Source: Streptomyces marincola (GTDB lineage: Bacteria > Actinomycetota > Actinomycetes > Streptomycetales > Streptomycetaceae). From it: a DNA stretch of 64,000 bases. Of the stretch, positions 51,572 to 61,900 are shown in pieces (position 1 is the first letter of the stretch; the number at the start of each line of letters is the position of its first letter). A program made the translations under genes and the position numbers. Below the pieces are notes generated by a model. That model ran no database searches. It saw only the letters and a list, made by a program, of their open reading frames with translations, and was not told the DNA's origin. Location of the stretch: assembly GCF_020410765.1 (NCBI RefSeq), contig NZ_CP084541.1, positions 124,001 through 188,000 on the forward strand. The letters are read 5' to 3'.

Positions 51572-54500
51572 ATGGGGCGTCGGACGGCGAGACCGCGGCG
51601 GACACGGTCGGCACGGTGGCGAGGATGGACGGCGGCGGTTCTGGCCGTCGCGGTGTGGGCGGGGCTCGCCCCGGCCGGACCGGCCGCGGCGCGAACGCCC
51701 GCCGCGGAGGACGGCACCGGATCCGGGGCCGCGCACACCGCGCCCTGGGACCCGGAGCCCGAGCCCGCCTCCGCCGAGGCGGAGGCGCTCGAACTGGCCG
51801 CGGAGTCGGGTGAGCCGGTCGAGGTCATGGAGCTGCGCGGCGAGACCAGCGAGGTGTTCGCCACTCCCGCCGGCACCCTGGAGGCACGCGAGTACCTCAG
51901 CCCGCGCTGGACGCGGGTGGACGGCGCCTGGCAGGCCGTCGACCACGACCTCGCGCCCCGGCCCGACGGGACGGTCGGCCCCCGCGCCGCCACCGTCGAG
52001 CTGTCCTTCTCCGGCGGTGGGGACGACGACCTGGTGCGCATGGTGCGCCACGGCAGGGAACTCGCCCTCACCTGGCCGGGCGAGCTGCCCGTTCCCACCC
52101 TCGAAGGCCCTGTCGCCACGTACCCCGAGGTGCTGCCGGACGTCGACCTGCGCATGACCGCGGTGCCCGACGGTTTCCTCTCCCTGCTCGTCGTCAGGAC
52201 GCCCGAGGCGGCGGCCCGCCCCGAGGTCGCCGAGCTGCGCTTCGGGATGCGCGCGGAGGGCCTGGACGTCTCGGTGACGGACGAGGGCGCCCTGGAGGCC
52301 GTGGACGAGGGAAGCGGCGGCGCGGTCTTCACCGCGCCCGCCCCGCTGATGTGGGACTCGGGCGAGCCGGAGGAGGCGCCCGCGACCGCGAGGACCGCCG
52401 CCGCCCTCGCCGCCGACGACGAGGCCGACGCCCCCACGGGCGACCCAGCCGGCGACCCCGCGGAAGGCCCCACCGAGGCGTCCCGCGTGGCCAGGACCGG
52501 TGTCGAGGTGCCCGAGGGCGACGACGCGCTGGTCCTCACGCCCGACCCCGGCCTGCTCCACGACGACGCGACCCGTTACCCCGTCTACATCGACCCGCAG
52601 TGGCACTCGCCCAGGTCCTCGGCGTGGACCATGGCCTCCAAGACCTACCGGGGCACCTCGTACTGGAAGTTCAACGGCAAGTCCGACGAGGGCGTCGGCA
52701 ACTGCACCGGCTGGTACGGCTGCCCGTCCGGCGAGGTCAAGCGCCTCTTCTACCGGATCGACACCTCGCGCTTCGCCGGCACCAACGTGCTGAGCGCCGA
52801 GTTCACCGTGCGCAACGTCTTCTCGGCCCAGTGCTCCGACCACGCCGTCCAGCTCTGGCGCACCAAGGGCATCAGCTCCAACACGACCTGGAACACCCAG
52901 GCGGCCTCCGGCTTCTGGATCGAGCGGCTGCGCACCGAGGGCTTCAACTACGGCGGTTCGCAGGACCACTGCAAGCCGGCGGGCGACGCCGAGTTCCCGA
53001 TCACCGGCGCGGTGCAGACCGCGGCCGACGCCAGGCAGTCCACCCTCACCTTCGGGCTGCGGGCGAGCAACGAGACCAACCCGAACCACTGGAAGCGCTT
53101 CGGTTCCGCCGCCCACCTGCGGGTGGAGTACAACCGCCCGCCGCAGCAGATCCCCATGTCCCGGCTGACGATGGAGTACGGCGGCACCTGCAAGGCGCCG
53201 GCCCAGCCGGTGCACGTGCGCACCCTCGGCCAGATCAGCGCAGCCAACGTCACCGACCCCGACGGCGACAACGTCCGCGTCCAGTTCCAGGTCAAGAACG
53301 GCGCCACCGTGCTGTGGACCTCGGGCCTGAGCACGGCCAAGAAGTCCGGCTCCGCCTTCTCCGCCGCCCTCCCCGCCAACCTGCCGACGGACGTGCCGCT
53401 GCACTGGCACGCCCGGGTGTACGACGGGCACGACTACAGCCCCTGGTCCTCCGGCGGCTCGGCCACGGCCTGCTACTTCACCTACGACACCTCCGTGCCC
53501 GAGGCACCCGTCATCGACTCCGCCCACTACCCGGCCTCCGACCCCGCCGACCCGGACGACCCCTGGCACGACGGCGTGGGCCGGTACGGCACCTTCACGG
53601 CCCATTCCGACGAACCCGGCGTGACCCGCTACCGGTTCGGCGTCAACGGCGACCCGCGGCCCGGAAACGAGGTCACGGCGCCCGCCGGCGCACCGGCCGC
53701 GTTCGAGGTCCTGCCGGAGCAGCCCGGGGTGCACTTCGTCACCGCCCAGGCCATCGACCGGGCGGGCAACGCCTCGGAGACCCGCACCTACACCTTCCGG
53801 GTCGGCAGCGGCCCGGGGCCGCGGGCCACCTGGGCCATGGACGAGGGCAGCGGCGCGACCCGGTTCGAGGCCACCGCGGCCGAGCGGGCCGCACGGCTGG
53901 CGGGCGACGCGCGCCCGGGCGCCGAAGGGGCGTTCGGCCAGGGGCTGTGGCTCGACGGCGCGACCGGCCACGCCGCCACCGACACGACGGTGGTCGAGAC
54001 CGGCGGCGTCTACATCGTCTCGGCGTGGGCCAGGCTCGACCGCACGCCGGAGGCGGACGCGGTCGTGGCGGCGCAGACCGGCAGGCACCGGCCCGGGTTG
54101 GAGCTCTCCTACTCGGCCGCGCAGGACGCCTGGGCCCTCGGCCAGTACCGCGCCGACGCCCCGGACGAGGACCGGCAGGCCCGCGTCGTCGCCGATGACG
54201 TGGAGGTCGTGCCGGGAGAGTGGACCCACCTGCTCGGCTCCTACGACGGCAGCGCCCTGCGCCTGTGGGTCGACGGCGCCTTCGCCGGGTCGCTCGCCCA
54301 CACCGGGGCCTGGGACGCCCGGGGGCCGATGCTGCTGGGCGCCGGAAAGTACGGCTCCGAGGTCGCGTCGTTCTTCCCCGGCACCATCGACGAGGTCCAG
54401 GTCTACGGCGGCTTCTTCCGCGAGGGCGACCCCGACATCGCCAGGCTCGCCGCCGGCGAACGCATCCGGGAGGCACCGGGCCGGCCCGCCACCGCCCTGT

Positions 54501-55834
54501 TCGCCCTGGACGAGCCGGCCGACGCCACGGCCGTGTCGGGCGCGGGGGACGTGGTGCCCGCCGCCATCTCCGGCGGGGTCACCCCCGGCGTGGAGGGCCC
54601 GCGTTCGACCGCCGCCCGCTTCGACGGCACCGACGGGGTGGCCACCACCTCATCGGGCGTCGTGCGCACCGACCGCAGCTTCGCGGTGTCCGCCTGGGCC
54701 CGGCTCGACAAGTCAGGCGCCACCGGCGCCGGCATCATCGCCACCCAGGTCTCCGACCAGCAGCCCGGCTTCGAGCTGTACTACTCCCGCTCCTACGACC
54801 GCTGGGCGTTCAACCAGTACTCCGCCGACAGCGCCGGCGCCACGCCCGTCCGCGCCATCCAGCCGAGCGGCACCACCGCCCGCGACGGCGAATGGACCCA
54901 CCTGCTGGGCGTGCACGACGCCACGCGGGACACGCTGACGCTCTACGTCAACGGCCGCGAGGCCGGCCGCACCGACCACGTGGGCTGGCACGCCCGCGGC
55001 CCGGTCCAGATCGGCGCCGGGCAGTACGGCGGCACGCAGGGGGCGTTCTTCTCCGGCGACATCGCCGAGGTGCGGGTGTGGGACCGGGTGGTCACCGCGC
55101 CCGAGGCGAGCCAGCTGTTCCAGCAGACGCCCCAGGTCGCGGGCCGCTGGATGTTCGAGGAAGCGGGCACCACCACGCCGGACGCCTCCGAGCACGGCAA
55201 CCCGCTCACCCTGGCCGGCGGCGCCGCCATCGGCGGCGGCTGGGTCGACTCGGGCGCCCTCGAACTCGACGGCCTCACCGGCCACGCCGCCGGCGCCGTG
55301 CCCGCCGACACCTCGGGCAGCTTCACCGTCAGCGGCTGGGCGCGGGCAGCCGCCGCGCCCGGGGATGAGGTGTCGCTGGTCAGCGCCACCGGCAGCCAAC
55401 GCAGCGCCTTCAGCATCGACTTCGTGCCCGACCCGGAGGAGACCGGCTGGGGAACGTGGCAGGCGGTCCTCAGCGGTGAGGACGCCGCCGGGGCCACCGA
55501 AGTCCGCGTCGGCAGCCGGCTCTTCCACGACGTGCGCGACTGGAACCACATCGCCCTCGTCTACGACGGATACGCCAACGAGGCCCGGCTGTGGGTCAAC
55601 GGCGTCCTGGAGGAGACCCAGGACGGCGGCTCGTGGGCGGAGAACGTCCTGACCTTCGAGGCCACGGGCTCCTTCGAAGTGGGCCGGACCCTGCGCGAGG
55701 GCGCCTGGGGCGGCCACTGGCCCGGCGGCGTGGACGACCTGTGGGTCTTCCGGGGCGCCCTCACCGAGCAGCAGGTGCGCCATCTCGCCGTGGGCCAGCC
55801 CGGCCTGCCCACCGAGGTCCCGAGCGCCGGATGA
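51572..55834 (+). CDS. Large secreted LamG-domain protein, RHS-associated
   Basis: A 1420-residue exported protein. The signal peptide (1-40) is MGRRTARPRRTRSARWRGWT then an Ala-rich core ending GPAAA. About residues 70-330 form a beta-rich region common to actinobacterial RHS partners. About 340-530 is a DNRLRE-like domain (YPVYIDPQWHSP, YWKFNG, CTGWYGCPSG). Ig-like segments follow. Three LamG/concanavalin-like domains then lie at about 747-960, 976-1180 and 1190-1405, each with a WTHLLGxxD or WNHIALVYDG strand and an LWVDG/LYVNG/LWVNG strand. GGAG precedes the ATG. It lies 68 bases before the RHS toxin gene and probably helps export, display or surface binding of it. Confidence 0.88.
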   Translation: MGRRTARPRRTRSARWRGWTAAVLAVAVWAGLAPAGPAAARTPAAEDGTGSGAAHTAPWDPEPEPASAEAEALELAAESGEPVEVMELRGETSEVFATPAGTLEAREYLSPRWTRVDGAWQAVDHDLAPRPDGTVGPRAATVELSFSGGGDDDLVRMVRHGRELALTWPGELPVPTLEGPVATYPEVLPDVDLRMTAVPDGFLSLLVVRTPEAAARPEVAELRFGMRAEGLDVSVTDEGALEAVDEGSGGAVFTAPAPLMWDSGEPEEAPATARTAAALAADDEADAPTGDPAGDPAEGPTEASRVARTGVEVPEGDDALVLTPDPGLLHDDATRYPVYIDPQWHSPRSSAWTMASKTYRGTSYWKFNGKSDEGVGNCTGWYGCPSGEVKRLFYRIDTSRFAGTNVLSAEFTVRNVFSAQCSDHAVQLWRTKGISSNTTWNTQAASGFWIERLRTEGFNYGGSQDHCKPAGDAEFPITGAVQTAADARQSTLTFGLRASNETNPNHWKRFGSAAHLRVEYNRPPQQIPMSRLTMEYGGTCKAPAQPVHVRTLGQISAANVTDPDGDNVRVQFQVKNGATVLWTSGLSTAKKSGSAFSAALPANLPTDVPLHWHARVYDGHDYSPWSSGGSATACYFTYDTSVPEAPVIDSAHYPASDPADPDDPWHDGVGRYGTFTAHSDEPGVTRYRFGVNGDPRPGNEVTAPAGAPAAFEVLPEQPGVHFVTAQAIDRAGNASETRTYTFRVGSGPGPRATWAMDEGSGATRFEATAAERAARLAGDARPGAEGAFGQGLWLDGATGHAATDTTVVETGGVYIVSAWARLDRTPEADAVVAAQTGRHRPGLELSYSAAQDAWALGQYRADAPDEDRQARVVADDVEVVPGEWTHLLGSYDGSALRLWVDGAFAGSLAHTGAWDARGPMLLGAGKYGSEVASFFPGTIDEVQVYGGFFREGDPDIARLAAGERIREAPGRPATALFALDEPADATAVSGAGDVVPAAISGGVTPGVEGPRSTAARFDGTDGVATTSSGVVRTDRSFAVSAWARLDKSGATGAGIIATQVSDQQPGFELYYSRSYDRWAFNQYSADSAGATPVRAIQPSGTTARDGEWTHLLGVHDATRDTLTLYVNGREAGRTDHVGWHARGPVQIGAGQYGGTQGAFFSGDIAEVRVWDRVVTAPEASQLFQQTPQVAGRWMFEEAGTTTPDASEHGNPLTLAGGAAIGGGWVDSGALELDGLTGHAAGAVPADTSGSFTVSGWARAAAAPGDEVSLVSATGSQRSAFSIDFVPDPEETGWGTWQAVLSGEDAAGATEVRVGSRLFHDVRDWNHIALVYDGYANEARLWVNGVLEETQDGGSWAENVLTFEATGSFEVGRTLREGAWGGHWPGGVDDLWVFRGALTEQQVRHLAVGQPGLPTEVPSAG

Positions 55835-55902
55835 CCCCCGCCGGCGCGGCACCGCGCGACCCCCACCGTCAGCCATCCGTCCAGAAAGGGACACGAGGCG
55901 GC

Positions 55903-58900
55903 ATGAGACCCCCGGCACGGCGCTGGCGCGCCACCGCACGGCTGCGCGCCCACCTGGCGCTCGTCCTGGCCACCGTGATGGCCGCCACCCTCCTCACGGC
56001 CAGCGGATTCCGGGAGGAGTTCGACGACGGGACGTCCCCCCTGCCCGACAGCGAACGCCCCGTCGCCGGGGAGGCCGCGGCCGTCGCGGACGCGCCGCCC
56101 GCCCGGCGGCCGGCGCCCCCGACCCCGGTGGCGGCCTGGCCGGAGGCCGAGACGGCCGTCGTCGACCTCGCCGGCCACGGCACGGCCGGCGCGCCCGAGC
56201 CCGTCGCCGGCCTCCCCGTCGCCCTGGCCGCCGACGCTCCGGGCCTGACGGCCGAGGTCACGCTGCTGGACGCGGAGGCCGGCCGGGCCGTGGGCGCCGC
56301 GGGACCCGTCGTGGTGATCCGCCCGGAGGAGAGCACGGCTTCCGGCGCCCCCGAGAGGGCGGACGCACCGGAGCCGGCCGACGCCCCCGCCGCGGACCCG
56401 CCCGCCGGGGAGACGCCCGCAGGCGAGACACCCGCGGAGGAGGCGCCCACCGCCGAGGTGGAACTCGACTACTCGGACTTCGCCGGAGCGTTCGGCGGCG
56501 GCTTCGGCGCCAGGCTCGGCCTGGCCGAACTGCCGGCCTGCGCCCTGGAGACCCCGGGGGACGCCGCGTGCCGCACCCCCGCCCCGGTGGACTTCACCAA
56601 CGACACCGAGAACGGCACCCTCACCGCGGACGGCATCACCCTCACCGCCGGCACGGCGACCGTTCTCGCCGCCGTCTCGGAAGAGGGCAGCGAGCGCGGC
56701 GACTTCGCCGCCACCGAACTCTCCGCGGCCTCCACCTGGGGCGCCGACCTCAACTCCGGCGACTTCACCTGGTCCTACGACATGCCGGCCCCCGCGGTCC
56801 CCGGCGGCCTGCTGCCGACGCTCGGCCTGTCGTACTCCGCGGGCGGCGTCGACGGCCGCACCTCCTCGACCAACAACCAGGGCTCCTGGGCCGGTGACGG
56901 CTTCCAGATGTGGCCCGGCTACATCGAACGCGCCTACACCTCGTGCGGCTACGACGAGGTGCAGAACGAGCACGACCAGAACGTCGGCGACCTGTGCTGG
57001 GAGTACGACAACGCGTTCATCTCCCTCAACGGCATGTCGGGCGAGCTCGTACCCGACGGCGCGAACACCTGGCGGCTGCGCCAGGACAACGGCACCCGCA
57101 TCGAGCGCCTGACCGGCTCCGCGCGCGCCAACGGCGACAACAACAACGAGTACTGGCGCGTCACCGACACCGCCGGCACCCAGTACTACTTCGGCTACCA
57201 CCGCCTCCCCGGCTGGACCGAAGGGGACGAGACCACCGACTCCACCTGGACCGTCCCGGTCTACGGCAACAACAGCGGCGAGCCCTGCCACGCCTCCGCC
57301 ACCGAGGACGCCTGGTGCCAGCAGGGCTGGCGCTGGAACCTCGACTACGTCGTGGACGTGCGCGGCAACGCCATGGCCTACTACTACGACCGGGAACGGA
57401 ACTCCTACGGCCGCTTCCTCGAAGCCGAGGACGACACCCGGTACACCCGCGGCGGCACCCTCGACCGCATCGAGTACGGCCTGAACGAGGACGACGTGGC
57501 CGGGGGCGTCCCGCTCGCCCGGGTGCGCTTCACCAACGAGGACCGCTGCCTGCCCGGTGACGGCGCCGACTGCTCCGACATCGAGGAGGACCCGTACCAC
57601 TGGTACGACACCCCCTGGGACCTCAACTGCGACGCGGGCGAGGAGTGCGACGCGGGGCGTTTCTCACCGACGTTCTGGACCACCAAGCGCCTCACCGGCG
57701 TCACCACCGAGGTCCGCGTCGGCAGCGCCTACCAGAAGGTCGACTCCTGGGAGCTGACCCACCACTGGGGCACCGCGGACGCCGACTACCAGCTCCTGCT
57801 GGACGGCATCCGCCACACCGGCCACACCGGTGACGAGCCCATCTCCCTGCCGTGGACCCGGCTCGACTACACCCAGCTCGCCAACCGCCTCGACGAAACG
57901 GGCGACGGCTACGCCCCGTTCGTCAAGGCGCGGCTCTCGCAAGTCGTCGACGAACTCGGCGGCCAGATCAACGCCGGCTTCTCCGCCCCCGCCTGCACCG
58001 CGGGCGACCTGCCGAGGCCCGAGTCCAACACCACGCGCTGCTTCCCCCAGTACCTCGCGGGCGGCCCCGAGCACGACCCCGACCTCCAGTGGTTCAACAA
58101 GTACGTCGTCACCGACGTCACCGTGACCGACCGCACCGGCGGCTCGCCGAACCAGGTCACGCGCTACCGCTACCTCGGTGACGCCGCCTGGCACTACGAC
58201 GACGACAACGGCCTGGTCCCCGAGGAGGAGAAGACCTGGTCCCAGTGGCGCGGCTACGGCCACGTCCGCGTCCTCGAAGGCGGGCAGGACTCCTCGATCT
58301 CCCAGGAGGACACCTACTTCCTGCGCGGCATGCACGGCGACCGGCGCGAGGAGGACGGCGGCACCAAGTCCGTCAGCGTCGCCCTCGGCGCCGGCGAGGG
58401 CGACCCGATCACCGACCACGCCGCGCACGCCGGCTTCCCGTACAAGACCGTGATCTTCGACGGCACCGACGGCTCGCCCGTCTCCAGGACCGTCTCCCGG
58501 CCCTGGCGCCAGGAGACCGCCCGCGACGAGCGCGACTGGGGCACCATCGCCGCGCACTTCACCGGAACGTCCCGGCAGACGTCGTGGAGTTCGCTCAGCG
58601 AGGGCTCCGCGGAACGGTGGCGGGTCACCGAGCAGCGCACCGCGTTCAATCCGGACACCGGCGACGTCATCCGCGTCGACGACCTCGGCGACACCTCCGT
58701 CGCCGGCGACGAGAAGTGCACCCGCATCACCTACGCGGCCGTCGACGACAGGAACATCCGCGGCCTCATCGCCCACGAGGAGCAGGTCGCGGTCGGCTGC
58801 TCGGCCACCCCGGACCGCGCCACCGACGTGCTGGGCGCCACCCGGTTCGCCTACGACGGCAGGGACTACGGGGCGGCGCCGCGGTACGGCGCGGCCACCG

Positions 58901-61900
58901 CGACCGCCGTCCTCAAGGAGCACGACGGAACCACCGGCACCTACCTGGAGTCCGGCGCCACCTTCGACCGCTACGGCCGCCAGCTGTCCGAGACCGACCT
59001 CACCGCCGACCTCACCGTCCCAGGCGACGGCACCGGCGCGGCCAGGGTGCAGCGCACGCCCCGCGACGACGGGCGGACCGCCACCACCTCGTACTCCCCG
59101 GCCACCGGCTTCGCGACCACCATCCGCACCACCTCGCCACCGGCCACGCCGGGCGACCCGGCGAGCGCCCTGACCGAGACCACCGTCAACGACATCCCGC
59201 GCGGCCAGCCGCAGCGCACCATCGACCCCAACGGCGCCACCACCACCTACGCCTACGACGCGCTCGGCCGCAACACCGCGGTCTGGATGCCCGACCGGCG
59301 CACGAGCGCGACGCCGAGCTACGCGTTCGACTACCGGATCGTGGAGAACGAGCCCGTCGCGATCAGCTCCTCCGTGATCGGCAACCGCGGCCGGCAGGAC
59401 ACCTCCTGGACCATCTACGACGGCCTGATGCGCCCGCGCCAGACCCAGACGCCAGGGCCCGACGGCGGACGCCTGCTCACCGACACGTTCTACGACGAGC
59501 GGGGCCTGACCACCAAGACCTTCGCCGCCTACTACGCCGAGGGCGCGCCGGGCCACGCGCTGTTCCTGCCCGCCGAGGAATCCGCCGTCGAGACGCAGAC
59601 CCGGCACCGCTTCGACGCCCTGGGCCGCGAGACCGAGACCAGGCTGATGGCCGGGGACGGCGACGGCGGGCGCGAACTGTCCGTCACCCGCACCCACTAC
59701 GACGGCGACCGCGTCACCACCGTCCCGCCCGCGGGCGGCACGGCCACCACGGGCCTGATGGACGCCCACGGCCGGCTCACCGAGCTGCGCGAGCACCACA
59801 GCCCGTCCGCCGACGCGCCGTTCGACACCACTCGCTACACCTACACCCCGCGCGGTGAACTCGCGTCCGTCACCGACCCGGCCGGCAACGAGTGGACATA
59901 CCGGTACGACCAGCTCGGCCGGATGGTCTCCACCACGGACCCGGACACGGGCACCACCACCCACGTCTTCGACGACCGAGCCCAGACCACCTCGACCACC
60001 AACGGCCGCGGCGTCACCCTCGCGGCGGCCTACGACGGCCTCGGGCGCGTCACCGAGATGCGGGAGGGCGGCCCCGACGGCCCGCTGCGCGCCGAGTGGC
60101 TGCACGACACCCTGCCGGGCGCCAAGGGCCTGACCGCCAAGGCGATCCGCTGGGAGAACGGGGAGGCGTACGTCTCGGAGACGCTCGCCGTCGACGTGCT
60201 CAACCGGCCGCTGCGCACGGCCATCACCATCCCCGAGTCCGAGGGCGCTCTCGCCGGGACGTACACCTCCACGGCGCGGTACGAGGCGTCAGGGGCGGTC
60301 GGCTCCGTCGGCCTGCCGGCCGCGGGCGGGCTGCCCGCGGACACCGTGTCCTTCGCCTACGAGGACGGAACGCTCCGGCCGCTGACGGTCTCCACCTTCT
60401 CCGGCCTGTCCTCCGACGCCACCTACAGCCTCACCGGCAAGCCGCTGCGGTACGTCTTCTCCGCCGACGACGGCCCCGAGGTCACGGCCACCCACACGTA
60501 CGAGCACGGCACCCGGCGGCTGCTCACCTCGCGCGTGGAGCGCCAGGACCAGCTCGGCGTCGACCGCCACGAGACGTTCCGCTACGACCCGGCGGGCAAC
60601 GTCCTGGCCGTGGCGGACGTCTCCCGCACCGGCACCGACGTGCAGTGCTTCACCTACGACCACCTGCGCCGGCTCACCGAGGCGTGGACCCAGGCGGTCA
60701 CGGAGTGCGCCGCGAGCGGATCGGCCGCGAGCGTCGGCGGCCCCGAGCCGTACCACCACGAGTACACCTACGACCTGGTCGGCAACCGGCTCACCGAGAC
60801 CCGCCACGAGCAGGACACCACCCGCGCCTACACCTACGCGGAGGACCAGCCGCACGCCGTCACCTCGGTCACCGAGGAGGCCCCCGGCGTCACCTCGCTT
60901 GAGCAGTACGGCTACGACGCGGCGGGCAACACCGTCTCCCGCCAGCTCGACGGCAACACCCAGACCCTCACCTGGAACGCCGAGGGCAGGGTCGCCGAGG
61001 TGGAGAACGCCGACGGCACCGGCGCCGAATACCTCTACGGCGCCGACGGCTCCCGCCTGATCGCCAGGACCGCCGCCGGCACTACGCTCTACCTCGGCCA
61101 CACCGAACTCACCGTGCCCGAGGGCGCCGACACGGCCGAGGCGACCCGCTACTACGACCTGGGCGGCGGCCACCAGGCGGTGGTCACCGAGGACGGCACG
61201 ACGTCGTTCAACCTCGCCGACCACCACGGCACGGGCAACCTCTCGGTGAACGCCGCCACGCAGGCGATCACCCAGCGCCGCACGCTCCCGTTCGGCGGCC
61301 CGCGCGACAGCGAGGCGGACACGGCCTGGCCGGGCAGCCGCGGCTTCGTCGGCGGCATCGACGACACCGGCACCACGGGACTCGTCAGCCTCGGCGCCCG
61401 CGAGTACGACCCGGCGCTCGGCCGGTTCATCTCCGCCGACCCGCTGATGGACCTGACCGACCCGCAGCAGATCAACGGCTACGCCTACGCCCACAACAAC
61501 CCGCTCACCTACTCCGACCCGACCGGGCTCTACAGCAAGAAGCTGGGCAGGGGCGGCAAGAAGAAGTCCCCCGGCAAGGCGATCGGTAGGCCCTCCACCC
61601 CGAAGGCCCCGGCCTGGACCCCCTCGTGGTACGGCTCCACCGGCGGAAACGCGTGGCAGCGCGGCTGGAACGCGTTCCGCGACACCGCGTGGGAGTCCAT
61701 CGCGCCCGCCGCGCAGGCCGCCCACCGCGACCACATACTGCTCAACCAGTGCCTGCGCTCGGGAGCCAGCGGCTGCTGGGGCGACGCGGCCATGCGCGCC
61801 GGCGAGTTCGCCGTGACGAGCTGGTGGGACATGAACGCCCTCAACCCCCAGGCGTGGGTCAACACCGCCACCGGCACCTGGGACCACGTCACGGGCATCT

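Noticed and set aside
51440..54301. 953-codon minus-strand frame opposite the LamG protein
   Set aside because: Shadow of a strongly biased coding sequence; no start signal or domain.
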